From NCBI GenBank assembly GCA_937864205.1, contig CALMJB010000095.1, positions 1-21,469 on the forward strand: a stretch of 21,469 nt of DNA, in the 5' to 3' direction. Made by a program: the position numbers and the translations under genes. The notes beneath the pieces are model-generated. The model saw nothing but the letters and a program-made list of their open reading frames with translations, had not been told where the DNA came from and ran no database searches. Positions 7,386-15,471 of this stretch are shown here, one piece after another; position 1 is the first letter of the stretch; every line of letters begins with the position of its first letter. This DNA is from an uncultured Actinomycetes bacterium (GTDB taxonomy: Bacteria; Actinomycetota; Actinomycetes; Nanopelagicales; Nanopelagicaceae).

Positions 7386-9056
7386 TTAATCGCAGACCGC
7401 GCCTTTAGAAGCCGAGCCAACCAGTTTTGAATACTTAGCCAAAACTCCGTTTTTGAATTTATGTGAAAGTGGTTTGAAGTTTGCTTTTCGATTGGCTAAC
7501 TCTTTTGCATCAACTAATAAATCTAATGTGCGATTTTTAATATCGATTTTGATTCGGTCGCCATTTTTTACCAAAGCAATTGGTCCACCATCAACCGCTT
7601 CAGGTGCAACATGACCAACACATAATCCAGTTGTGCCACCAGAAAATCTGCCATCGGTTAATAGCAAAACTGATTTACCTAATCCGGCGCCTTTAATTGC
7701 ACCAGTTATCATCAACATCTCGCGCATTCCTGGTCCGCCTTTTGGACCTTCGTAACGAATTACAACTACATCGCCAGCTTGAATCTCACCTTTTTCTAAC
7801 GCGGTCATTGCCGCTTGTTCTCGTTCAAAAACTTTTGCCGGACCTTCAAAGGTATCGACTCCGACTCCGGCAGTTTTAGAGACCGCACCATCGGGTGCAA
7901 GTGATCCACCCAAAATTGTGATTCCGCCATGCACCGACATTGGATTTGAAACCGCTTTCAAAATATCACCATCTGGATCTGGTGGAGTTATATCTTTTAA
8001 ATTTTCCGCCATGGTTTTGCCGGTAACCGTTAAGCAATCGCCATTTAATAATTTGGCATCAAGTAATGCCCGCAAGATAACTGGAATGCCGCCGACTTTA
8101 TCTACATCTGACATCACATATTTTCCAAATGGTTTTAAATCACCAAGTAGTGGAACTTTGCTACCGACGCGATGAAAATCTGCCAACGATAAATCCACAT
8201 TAGCTTCGTGAGCGATTGCGAGTAAATGCAAAACTGCATTTGTGGAACCGCCAAGTGCCATCACGATCGTGATTGCATTTTCAAAAGCTGCTTTAGTCAG
8301 AATCTGCCGAGTGGTGATTCCTTTTTTAATTAATTCGACCACGGTCGCACCGGCTTTGATTGCGTAATCATCGCGACGACGATCAACTGATGGTGGCGAT
8401 GCTGATCCAGGAAGTGACAGACCAATTGCTTCACCAACTGCCGCCATTGTGTTTGCGGTGTACATACCACCGCACGCACCTTCGCCTGGACAAATTGCTC
8501 GTTCAATTCGATCAACTTGTTCTTGTGAAATTAATCCCCGAGCACAGGCGCCGACCGCTTCAAATGCATCAATGATTGTTACATCTTTGCCATCTAATTT
8601 TCCGGGCAAAGTGGAACCGGCGTAAACAAAAACACTGGCCACATCGATTCGGGCTGCCGCCATCATCATGCCCGGTAAAGATTTATCGCAACCGGCAAAA
8701 GTAACCATTCCATCTAAACGTTCTGCTTGCATTACCGTTTCAACCGAATCGGCAATCACCTCTCTGGAAACTAATGAAAAATGCATTCCTTCATGGCCCA
8801 TTGAAATTCCATCTGAAACTGAAATCGTGCCAAACTGCATTGGAAATCCACCGGCGGCAATTACTCCTTGTTTAGATGCTTTTGCCAACCGATCAAGTGA
8901 CAAATTACAAGGGGTAACTTCATTCCAAGATGAGGCAATACCAATTTGTGGCTTAGCAAAATCTTCATCTTTCATTCCGATTGCCCGCAACATGCCACGT
9001 GCCGGAGCGCGCTCTAACCCATCTGTAACTAATCCAGAACGGGGTTTGATACTCAT
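7386..9056 (-). CDS. ilvD: Dihydroxy-acid dehydratase
   Basis: Iron-sulfur dehydratase (EC 4.2.1.9), third common step of Val/Ile synthesis, giving 2-oxoisovalerate or 2-oxo-3-methylvalerate. The 556 residues are full length. The three cluster-binding cysteines are visible: C50 (VTPCN), C123 (AGCDKS) and C195 (GACGGMYTANTM); whether the cluster is 2Fe-2S or 4Fe-4S cannot be read here. The C-terminal SHKFKNGVLAKY and TDGRFSGGTTG (467-477) are typical of the IlvD/Edd family, and IlvD is favoured over Edd by length and neighbourhood. It lies 40 bases after gatB without a terminator between, so readthrough from the gat operon is possible; it may also have its own promoter. It sits upstream of the ilvB attenuator and would not be subject to it. 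Confidence 0.96.
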   Translation of the reverse strand: MSIKPRSGLVTDGLERAPARGMLRAIGMKDEDFAKPQIGIASSWNEVTPCNLSLDRLAKASKQGVIAAGGFPMQFGTISVSDGISMGHEGMHFSLVSREVIADSVETVMQAERLDGMVTFAGCDKSLPGMMMAAARIDVASVFVYAGSTLPGKLDGKDVTIIDAFEAVGACARGLISQEQVDRIERAICPGEGACGGMYTANTMAAVGEAIGLSLPGSASPPSVDRRRDDYAIKAGATVVELIKKGITTRQILTKAAFENAITIVMALGGSTNAVLHLLAIAHEANVDLSLADFHRVGSKVPLLGDLKPFGKYVMSDVDKVGGIPVILRALLDAKLLNGDCLTVTGKTMAENLKDITPPDPDGDILKAVSNPMSVHGGITILGGSLAPDGAVSKTAGVGVDTFEGPAKVFEREQAAMTALEKGEIQAGDVVVIRYEGPKGGPGMREMLMITGAIKGAGLGKSVLLLTDGRFSGGTTGLCVGHVAPEAVDGGPIALVKNGDRIKIDIKNRTLDLLVDAKELANRKANFKPLSHKFKNGVLAKYSKLVGSASKGAVCD

Positions 9057-9062
9057 TTCAAA

Positions 9063-9068
9063 AGTTTA
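9063..9068 (-). promoter_or_regulatory. Candidate -10 box for leaderless ilvD transcription
   Basis: TAAACT on the minus strand ends 6 bases before the ilvD ATG, the same placement as the -10 box of the ilvB leader. No Shine-Dalgarno precedes this ATG (sequence ...CTTTTGAA). A matching -35 box is not clear. The call rests on spacing and on the lack of a ribosome-binding site. Confidence 0.35.
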
Positions 9069-9096
9069 TCGGTAGCGTTAAAAAGATGCAGAGTGA

Positions 9097-10596
9097 TTAA
9101 GGTTGTTGGCCTAAGTGTTTTAATAATAATTCTCGGACTCGGGCGGCATTTGCTTGCCCACCAGTTGATTTCATTACCGCACCAATTAATGCACCAGATG
9201 CTGGAATATTTCCGGCTCGAACTTTTTCGGCGGTCTCAGGTTGTGCCGCAATTGCTGCTGCAATTGCCTGCATTAATGCCGAATCATCTGAAACAACTTT
9301 TAATCCACGTTTTTCCATGACAGATTTTGGATTACCTTCACCATCTATTACTCCCGCCAACACCTGCCTAGCAAGTTTGTCAGTCAATTCTCCGGTTGAA
9401 ATCAAATTGATTAGTTCAACCACATCATTAATTGCAATTAGTTGAGTTGGTACTACATTTTTTTCATTTGCAATTCGCGAGATTTCACCCATCCACCAAC
9501 TGCGCGCCAAAGTTTTTTCTGCGCCCGCTTCGATAGTTTGAGCAACAGTGTCTAATAAATCGGCATTTACCATCGCAGTCATCTCTTTATCTGGCACATT
9601 CCACTCTTGTTGTAAACGCTTTCTGCGCTCGGAAGGTTTTTCCGGTAATTTTTTACGAAGCGATTCAATTAATTCTTTTGTAGGAGCAACTGGAACTAAA
9701 TCTGGTTCGGGAAAATATCGGTAATCCTCTGCTTGCTCTTTTGATCTGCCGGGTCTAGTCAAACCACTATCTTCTAAAAAGTGTCTGGTCTCTTGAACTA
9801 CCCGCTCGCCTTTCGATAATAAATTGGCATGGCGTTCAATTTCACTCTGCACCGCCCGTTCAATTGATCGCAACGAGTTAACATTTTTAGTTTCACTTCT
9901 GGTTCCTAATTTGCCGGAAGAAATCGGTGCCAATGAAACGTTTGCATCGCAACGCAGTGAACCTTGCTCCATGCGAACATCTGAAACCTGCAAACTTTTA
10001 ACAATGTCTCGCAGCTCTGTTACATATGCGCGGGCAACTTGTGGTGCATATTTACCGGTACCGGTAATCATCTTGGTAACGATTTCAATCAGTGGAATTC
10101 CGGCTCGGTTGTAATCCAGCAACGAATATTCCGCGCCATGAATTCGCCCAGTGGCTCCACCTACGTGACTAGATTTTCCGGTGTCTTCTTCCATGTGCAC
10201 CCGCTCAATTTCAATTCGAAATTTCTTTGGACCTTCATCGGTCTCGATCTGCACATCTAAAAATCCATTTTTACAAATTGGTTCGTCATATTGCGAAGTT
10301 TGAAAATTCTTTGGCATATCTGGATAAAAATAATTCTTGCGGGCAAATCTAGAAAATGGCGCAATCTCGCAATTTAATGCCAAGCCAATCAAGATGGTGC
10401 TTTCAATTGCTCGCTTATTTACAACTGGCAATGAACCAGGCAGTCCTAAGCAAACCGGACAAGTTTGTGTATTCGGTGCTGCCCCGAATTCGGTCGCACA
10501 ACCGCAAAACATTTTAGATTTGGTATTTAACTCTACGTGTACTTCAAGTCCAAGAGTTGGTTCAAACTTTGTCATCGCCTCTGAAAAAGTTAACAT
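9097..10596 (-). CDS. gatB: Asp/Glu-tRNA amidotransferase subunit B
   Basis: tRNA-binding and kinase subunit of GatCAB, which activates Glu (or Asp) mischarged on tRNA-Gln (or tRNA-Asn) with ATP and amidates it. From the ATG at 10596 the protein has 499 residues. This start overlaps the gatA stop by 7 bases (ATGTTAA), follows AAAAGG at about 6 bases, and gives MLTFSEAMTKFEPTLGLEV, which lines up with the actinobacterial GatB N-terminus. A longer frame from 10644 lies within gatA and is not credible; ATG 10575 is a less likely alternative. Seen: GLEVHVEL at 16-23; the zinc-type cysteines C31-x-C33 and C46-x-x-C49; a helical and YqeY-like C-terminal domain ending VRELLLKHLGQQP. Presence of GatCAB implies indirect Gln-tRNA synthesis. 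Confidence 0.95.
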   Translation of the reverse strand: MLTFSEAMTKFEPTLGLEVHVELNTKSKMFCGCATEFGAAPNTQTCPVCLGLPGSLPVVNKRAIESTILIGLALNCEIAPFSRFARKNYFYPDMPKNFQTSQYDEPICKNGFLDVQIETDEGPKKFRIEIERVHMEEDTGKSSHVGGATGRIHGAEYSLLDYNRAGIPLIEIVTKMITGTGKYAPQVARAYVTELRDIVKSLQVSDVRMEQGSLRCDANVSLAPISSGKLGTRSETKNVNSLRSIERAVQSEIERHANLLSKGERVVQETRHFLEDSGLTRPGRSKEQAEDYRYFPEPDLVPVAPTKELIESLRKKLPEKPSERRKRLQQEWNVPDKEMTAMVNADLLDTVAQTIEAGAEKTLARSWWMGEISRIANEKNVVPTQLIAINDVVELINLISTGELTDKLARQVLAGVIDGEGNPKSVMEKRGLKVVSDDSALMQAIAAAIAAQPETAEKVRAGNIPASGALIGAVMKSTGGQANAARVRELLLKHLGQQP

Positions 10597-12095
10597 TTTG
10601 AACCTTTTAATTTTGGTGCAAACTCCCAAAACGGTTTGCCCCATTTATCTTTTAACGCCGCTTCAATTGCGCCACCCACCAGGTATAACCGATCATCAGC
10701 CATTGCCGGAGCCATGATTTGAAATCCGCTCGGCAATTGGTCTTCACTTGCTAATCCATTTGGCAAACTAAGTCCGCAAATACCAGCCATGTTCACTGGA
10801 ATAGTGGCGATGTCATTTAAATACATAGCCAATGGATCATTTGCTTTCTCGCCGATCTTAAATGCAGTCGTTGGCGCAGTAGGTGAAACCAAAACATCTG
10901 CGCTCTTAAACGCGTTATCAAAATCTTGTTTGATCAAAGTTCTAACCTTTTGCGCAGATCCGTAATACGCATCGTAATAACCCGATGAAAGTGCGTATGT
11001 TCCTAAAATAATTCTGCGCTTAACTTCGCGACCAAAACCTGCTTGGCGAGTCAGATTCATAACCTCTTCAGCACTACGTTGGCCATCATCGCCAACTCTT
11101 AATCCATAACGCATCGCATCGAAACGAGCTAAGTTTGAGGAACATTCCGATGGTGCGACCAAGTAATAAGCGGCAAGTGCGTATTGAAAATTCGGACAAG
11201 AGACTTCAACGATTTGGGCACCGAGAGATACCAATAAATCTAGAGTTTGCGAAAACTTTTCGGCGACGCCGGTTTGATAACCATCGCCACTTAATTCTTT
11301 AACGACTCCAATTTTTAAACCTTTGACATCTTTCTTTCGTGCTGCCGATACAAAATCTGGTACCGGTGAATTGATACTGGTGGAATCTTTTGGATCAAAT
11401 CCGGCAATCGCCGCGTGCACCATTGCTGCATCTTCAACTGTTCTAGCAAATGGTCCGGCTTGATCTAATGATGATGAGAATGCAATTAATCCATAACGCG
11501 AAACTGATCCGTAAGTTGGTTTGACTCCCACGATTCCACAAACCGCTGCTGGTTGTCGGATTGATCCGCCGGTATCAGTACCAATTGAAATTGGTGCTTC
11601 AAATGCCGCAACTGCCGCCGCAGATCCACCACTTGATCCACCGGGAATTCGAGTTAAGTCCCACGGATTATGTGTCGGTCCAAATGCGGAATTTTCTGTC
11701 GATGAACCCATCGCAAACTCATCCATATTTGTTTTACCTAGAATCACAACATCATTAGCTTTCAATTTTGTTACTAATGTCGCGTCATATGGTGGACGCC
11801 AGCCCTCTAAAATTTTTGAACCGCAAGTAGTTGGCACATTCGCCTGTGCCATAACATCTTTTAATGCCAATGGAATTCCAGCTAGCGGCGATAATTTTTC
11901 GCCAGCGGCTCGCTTTTTATCGATTGTGGCCGCTTGCGCAAGTGCATTTTTCTCATCTAAATATAAAAACGCCTTCACTTCATTATCGACCGCTTTTATT
12001 TGTGCGTAATGCTCTTGTACTAATTCGGTTGCAGAGATTTGTTTAGCGGCTAACGCCTGCGCCTGTTCGGTCGCGGTTTTCTTGAGCAAACTCAT
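10590..12095 (-). CDS. gatA: Asp/Glu-tRNA amidotransferase subunit A (glutaminase)
   Basis: Amidase-signature subunit that hydrolyses glutamine and channels ammonia to GatB. The Ser-cisSer-Lys triad is at K79 (LALKD), S154 (GGSSGGS) and S178 (DTGGSIRQP), the same numbering as known for S. aureus GatA. At 501 residues it is full length. The ATG at 12095 overlaps the gatC stop by 4 bases (ATGA), and its own stop overlaps gatB, so the three subunits are translationally chained in the order gatC-gatA-gatB. The gat neighbourhood excludes other amidases of this superfamily, such as acetamidase or allophanate hydrolase. Confidence 0.97.
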   Translation of the reverse strand: MSLLKKTATEQAQALAAKQISATELVQEHYAQIKAVDNEVKAFLYLDEKNALAQAATIDKKRAAGEKLSPLAGIPLALKDVMAQANVPTTCGSKILEGWRPPYDATLVTKLKANDVVILGKTNMDEFAMGSSTENSAFGPTHNPWDLTRIPGGSSGGSAAAVAAFEAPISIGTDTGGSIRQPAAVCGIVGVKPTYGSVSRYGLIAFSSSLDQAGPFARTVEDAAMVHAAIAGFDPKDSTSINSPVPDFVSAARKKDVKGLKIGVVKELSGDGYQTGVAEKFSQTLDLLVSLGAQIVEVSCPNFQYALAAYYLVAPSECSSNLARFDAMRYGLRVGDDGQRSAEEVMNLTRQAGFGREVKRRIILGTYALSSGYYDAYYGSAQKVRTLIKQDFDNAFKSADVLVSPTAPTTAFKIGEKANDPLAMYLNDIATIPVNMAGICGLSLPNGLASEDQLPSGFQIMAPAMADDRLYLVGGAIEAALKDKWGKPFWEFAPKLKGSKC

Positions 12096-12388
12096 TCTTC
12101 ACCCAAGATCTGTGGAACTTGGAATCGATCCTCACTCTTTTTTGGCGCACCCGATAATGCTTGTTCGACCGTCAAACTTTTAGTGACCACATCTTCGCGG
12201 GTGACATTTGTAATTGGAATTGGATGCGAAGTTGGTGGCACATCAGAATTTGCAACCTCTTGAACTTTTGCCACCGCGGAAAGAATCACCTGCATCTCGC
12301 CAGAGAGGTGATCTAGTTCTTCATCGGACATTTGAATTCGCGCTAGCCGCGCTAAATTTGCGACCTCTTCACGGGAAATTCCAGCCAT
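12092..12388 (-). CDS. gatC: Asp/Glu-tRNA amidotransferase subunit C
   Basis: Small GatCAB subunit that wraps around GatA and stabilises the A-B contact. The 98 residues match the usual 90-100. The N-terminal helix pattern ISREEVANLARLARIQMSDEE and the HPIPITNVTREDVV segment with a C-terminal FQVPQIL are characteristic of the family. Start ATG at 12388; an AAGG lies 7 bases upstream, but the same bases also fit a -10 box, so the initiation mode is unclear. First gene of the gat operon, divergent from the serine hydrolase across 71 bases. Confidence 0.95.
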   Translation of the reverse strand: MAGISREEVANLARLARIQMSDEELDHLSGEMQVILSAVAKVQEVANSDVPPTSHPIPITNVTREDVVTKSLTVEQALSGAPKKSEDRFQVPQILGEE

Positions 12389-12394
12389 AAGCCA

Positions 12395-12400
12395 ACCTTA
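12395..12400 (-). promoter_or_regulatory. Candidate -10 box for gatCAB
   Basis: TAAGGT on the minus strand ends 6 bases before the gatC ATG, fitting a TANNNT -10 box for a leaderless transcript. The same stretch contains AAGG, usable as a ribosome-binding site of an upstream-started message. No convincing -35 box is seen at 17-18 bases. The two readings cannot be separated by eye. Confidence 0.3.
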
Positions 12401-12439
12401 CCTGCCCATTTAATCACCGAGAAATTAGTTTTATGAGAC

Positions 12440-12445
12440 TATGAT
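12440..12445 (+). promoter_or_regulatory. Candidate -10 box for the serine hydrolase gene
   Basis: TATGAT is a 5/6 match to TATAAT and lies 14 bases before the plus-strand ATG at 12460, predicting a 5' leader of only about 7-8 bases. No clear -35 box is seen. No Shine-Dalgarno precedes the ATG (AAGTAACAATT), consistent with a very short or absent leader. Confidence 0.35.
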
Positions 12446-12459
12446 TTCAAGTAACAATT

Positions 12460-13617
12460 ATGAGATTTATATTTAAATTCATTCGAAATACTGTAATCAC
12501 ACTTGCAGTGATTTATGGATTGTTGTTTGCGCTAACTACTTATGCGCATTACCCCGAACCGATTAGCGCTATTCGACTTGGTCTAGCGCCTGCTTCAAAA
12601 ACTCCATTCTTGATGCCCGCTCATGAATTTGCAGCTTCTGCCAAACCAATAACGTTACCGACTGGTGTAGAGGTGTTACCGAAAGTTAATTACCAAGGAA
12701 ATCAAATTGCATTTGATGATTTTCTCTCTTTAACTAAGACAAATGCATTCTTGGTGATTAGAAATGGAATGCTGACTTATCAGTGGTACAACAAAGGATT
12801 TTCAGAATCCTCAAAGTTACCCTCTTATTCGGTCGCCAAAACTATGACCTCGTTGATGATTGGAAAGTTGATAGCTGAAGGAAAAATTTCTGAACAAAAC
12901 TACTTTGTTGACTTCTTCCCAGAATTAAAAAATGGCACCGACTTTGACAAGGTAAAAATTAAAGATTTGTTAGATATGCAAGGTGGCGTATTAGTTTCTG
13001 ACAATTATCCAACTGGTCCAAGTGGTTGGGGGGTTGCGATTGCACAAATGTATGCCACCACCGACACGATGTGGTTCATGAAGAACAATCGCAAGATGGC
13101 AGAAGCACCTGGTACTAAAGCGGAATATCGCAGCGTTGATACTCAAATGTTGGGAATGATTATTCGAAAAGTAACTGGTAAGAAAGTTGCAGATTATTTT
13201 TCCGAAACTATTTGGCAAAAAGTGGGAGCGAAATACTCTGGCACTTGGAATGTTGATCGAATCGGTGGCCAAGAAAAAACATTCTGTTGCTTTAATGCCA
13301 CCGCAATTGATTACGCAAAAGTGGGATTGATGTTGTTAAACAATGGCTATGTCGGCAGCGAACGAATCGTAAGTGCCAATTGGATGAATCGCTTAAGTAC
13401 CCCAGTTGTTAAGTTAGATCGCGATTGGGGTTACAGCGCACAGATTTGGCATCCATATCCAAACATCATGATGATGATGGGATTACATGGCCAATATGTT
13501 TACATCGATCCGACAACTAGAACGGTAATTGTGAAAAGTAGCGATGTACCAACTGGCAAAGAAGATGAGGCTGCGGTTGCTTCGGTACTAGATCAAATTT
13601 CTAAATTAAGGTCTTAA
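12460..13617 (+). CDS. Membrane-anchored serine hydrolase, class C beta-lactamase/NylB-like fold
   Basis: 385-residue member of the serine beta-lactamase-like (Pfam Beta-lactamase) superfamily. An N-terminal hydrophobic segment at about 10-27 after a basic start (MRFIFKFIRN) is a signal anchor or uncleaved signal, so the enzyme should face the outside. Seen: SxxK at S124-K127 (SYSVAKTMTSL), the second motif as YRS with Y223 in place of the usual YxN, and HGQ at 343-345 in the place of the KTG-type third motif. This set resembles esterases and 6-aminohexanoate-dimer hydrolases (NylB type) more than true beta-lactamases. CCFNATAIDYAKVGLML at about 276-292 matches a conserved family segment. Substrate unknown; peptide, ester or cell-wall-related substrates are all possible. 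It is the only plus-strand gene of the window, lying between the gat operon and obgE. Confidence 0.85.
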   Translation: MRFIFKFIRNTVITLAVIYGLLFALTTYAHYPEPISAIRLGLAPASKTPFLMPAHEFAASAKPITLPTGVEVLPKVNYQGNQIAFDDFLSLTKTNAFLVIRNGMLTYQWYNKGFSESSKLPSYSVAKTMTSLMIGKLIAEGKISEQNYFVDFFPELKNGTDFDKVKIKDLLDMQGGVLVSDNYPTGPSGWGVAIAQMYATTDTMWFMKNNRKMAEAPGTKAEYRSVDTQMLGMIIRKVTGKKVADYFSETIWQKVGAKYSGTWNVDRIGGQEKTFCCFNATAIDYAKVGLMLLNNGYVGSERIVSANWMNRLSTPVVKLDRDWGYSAQIWHPYPNIMMMMGLHGQYVYIDPTTRTVIVKSSDVPTGKEDEAAVASVLDQISKLRS

Positions 13618-13620
13618 TTT

Positions 13621-15078
13621 TTAAATTCTAGGATCAGTTGGATTCTGGGTGCGATATTCCCACTGTTGTTCAATTTCATCATCACTTAATTGATCAACAT
13701 CATCGTTTAAGTCATTTCGCCATAACGCTTCTAGCCGAACATCTTGTCCGCGAGGACCGGCTAACAATTCTGCGCCGGCTTCAATGCTTGGTTCCCAATC
13801 GAAGATGACCGCTGATTCGCCTTGGCCAATTCGAACTTCACTTCCAGAAACTGCACCTTTTTTAAATAATTCTTTTTCAACTCCGTACGAAGCCAAACGA
13901 TCGGCTAAATATCCAATTGCTTCCGCATTCTTAAAGTCAGTTTGTTTCACCCAACGCTCAGGTTTTTCACCGACTACTTGAAAACTACCATCTTTGTTTG
14001 CGGTAACTTTAAAACCGGCATCATTTACTGGAATTGGTCGCAACACAATTCGGGTATCTTCATCGGTTTTCTTATTTTTTCGTTGTGCTTCGATGATTCG
14101 AGACATCGCATAAATTAATTCTGGTAATCCGGCTCGCGACGCTGCCGAAACTTGATACACCTCATATCCACGCTTTTGTAATTCTCCTTGCACCATATCT
14201 GCAATTGCTTTTCCATCTGGCAAATCAATTTTATTAAGAGCAATTATTCGAGGACGATCAGATAATCCGCCATAAGCCTTTAATTCCTCTTCAATCACCT
14301 CAAAATCTTTGATTGGATCACGTTCGGTTTCTAGCGCAGCACAATCTAAAACTTGAACAAGCGCGCTACATCTTTCAACATGGCGTAAAAATTCCAGCCC
14401 TAATCCTTTGCCTTTCGAAGCGCCAGGTATTAATCCCGGAACATCTGCAACGGTGAATCTGACTTCACCTGCTTGCACAACGCCAAGATTTGGGACCAAT
14501 GTTGTAAATGGATAATCTGCAATTTTCGGACGGGCTGCTGAAATTGCGGCAATCAACGATGATTTTCCAGCACTTGGAAATCCAACTAATCCAATATCGG
14601 CAACACTTTTTAATTCCAGAATTAAAGTTCGAGTTTGGCCAGTTTCACCAAGTAATGCAAAGCCCGGAGCTCGCCTTCTAGAGTTTGCCAGTCCAGCATT
14701 TCCTAATCCACCCATGCCACCTTGAGCGGCGATGAATCTGGTTCCGATTCCTAATAAATCTGCGATTTGATTTCCGTTTTCATCTTTTACAACTGTGCCG
14801 TTGGGAACCGGTAAAACTAAATCTTTTCCTTCAGCACCATTGGCAAAATCGCCCATGCCTTGTTTGCCATCAGTTGCTTTGCGATGTGGCGAGTGATGAA
14901 AATCCAACAGTGTGGTTGTTCCAGAATCGACCACAAGAATCACGTCGCCACCGCGACCACCATTTCCACCATCTGGTCCACCAAATGGAATGAATTTCTC
15001 GCGATGAACCGACACGCAACCATCGCCACCTTTTCCAGCAGAGGCATGAACAATTACCCGATCAACAAATGTGGTCAT
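13621..15078 (-). CDS. obgE: Obg-family GTPase (ribosome assembly)
   Basis: Essential-type GTPase that binds the 50S subunit and links ribosome assembly to growth and stringent control. The 485 residues show the glycine-rich Obg domain at 1-158 (AGKGGDGCVSVHREKF, GGPDGGNGGRGGDV), a GTPase domain with G1 GFPSAGKSS at 166-174, G3 DVPG at 212-215, G4 NKID at 282-285 and G5 SAAS at 311-314, and a C-terminal OCT domain at about 345-430. An acidic tail of about 50 residues follows (LNDDVDQLSDDEIEQQ). The ATG at 15078 follows AAGGAG by about 9 bases. It sits downstream of rplU-rpmA as in most bacteria but is cut off from them by a strong terminator, so it should have its own promoter in 15079-15143, where I see no convincing boxes. 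The proB-type gene often found next is replaced here by the convergent hydrolase. Confidence 0.96.
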   Translation of the reverse strand: MTTFVDRVIVHASAGKGGDGCVSVHREKFIPFGGPDGGNGGRGGDVILVVDSGTTTLLDFHHSPHRKATDGKQGMGDFANGAEGKDLVLPVPNGTVVKDENGNQIADLLGIGTRFIAAQGGMGGLGNAGLANSRRRAPGFALLGETGQTRTLILELKSVADIGLVGFPSAGKSSLIAAISAARPKIADYPFTTLVPNLGVVQAGEVRFTVADVPGLIPGASKGKGLGLEFLRHVERCSALVQVLDCAALETERDPIKDFEVIEEELKAYGGLSDRPRIIALNKIDLPDGKAIADMVQGELQKRGYEVYQVSAASRAGLPELIYAMSRIIEAQRKNKKTDEDTRIVLRPIPVNDAGFKVTANKDGSFQVVGEKPERWVKQTDFKNAEAIGYLADRLASYGVEKELFKKGAVSGSEVRIGQGESAVIFDWEPSIEAGAELLAGPRGQDVRLEALWRNDLNDDVDQLSDDEIEQQWEYRTQNPTDPRI

Positions 15079-15143
15079 TTATGTTCTCTCCTTCCGCTCT
15101 CTTATTTCTAAATTACTTTTTAATTTTCAAAACCGTTATAAAT

Positions 15144-15173
15144 AAAAAAGGCCCGCAATCGCAGGCCCTTTTT
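15144..15173 (-). terminator. Intrinsic terminator after rplU-rpmA
   Basis: On the minus strand, GGCCUGC-GAUU-GCGGGCC forms a 7-base-pair stem (one G-U pair), extended by flanking A/U pairs and followed by six Us (15149-15144). Read on the plus strand, the same G-U position becomes a C-A mismatch, so the hairpin is better suited to minus-strand transcripts although A/T runs lie on both sides. It lies 17 bases after the rpmA stop and upstream of obgE. Confidence 0.9.
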
Positions 15174-15189
15174 AATTCCTAAATCAAGA

Positions 15190-15444
15190 TTAAGAAGCGG
15201 CCACCACGTTTACAACTCTACGACCACGGGCTCTGCCAAATTCAACTGCGCCTGGTTGTAATGCAAACAAAGTGTCATCTTTTCCGATTCCGACATTTTT
15301 ACCGGGATGAAAATAAGTGCCACGTTGTCTTACCAAAATCTCGCCACCTTTGACTATCTGGCCTGCGAAGCGTTTGATGCCAAGGTATTGCGGATTGGAA
15401 TCACGACCATTTCTCGTCGATGAGACACCCTTTTTACTTGCCAT
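15190..15444 (-). CDS. rpmA: 50S ribosomal protein L27
   Basis: 84-residue L27 with the diagnostic N-terminus MASKKGVSSTRNGRDS followed by YLGIKRFAGQ and RGTYFHPGKNVGIG. The basic N-terminal arm reaches the peptidyl-transferase centre. There is no Firmicutes-type cleavable N-terminal extension. The ATG at 15444 follows AGGTG by about 7 bases. It lies 27 bases downstream of rplU, and the two form a transcription unit closed by the terminator at 15144-15173. Confidence 0.97.
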   Translation of the reverse strand: MASKKGVSSTRNGRDSNPQYLGIKRFAGQIVKGGEILVRQRGTYFHPGKNVGIGKDDTLFALQPGAVEFGRARGRRVVNVVAAS

Positions 15445-15471
15445 CTATTTCACCTACCTCTTTTACTTAAC

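Noticed and set aside
7376..7396. Hairpin TCTGCG/CGCAGA across the ilvD stop as an ilvD terminator
   Set aside because: Six base pairs with a nine-base loop and no T-run afterwards; too weak for an intrinsic terminator.
7304..7420. Upstream extension of the leader ORF to a 68-residue protein
   Set aside because: It runs through the ilvD stop and the leader promoter, has no ribosome-binding site, and its residues have no pattern; only the last 29 codons carry the Ile/Val signature.
8668..9075. 135-codon plus-strand frame over the 5' end of ilvD
   Set aside because: Antisense shadow; the sense frame holds the iron-sulfur cysteines.
10337..10717. 126-codon plus-strand frame over gatB/gatA
   Set aside because: Antisense shadow of two overlapping essential-type genes.
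11521..12009. 162-codon plus-strand frame over gatA
   Set aside because: Antisense shadow of the amidase gene; the sense frame contains the complete catalytic triad.
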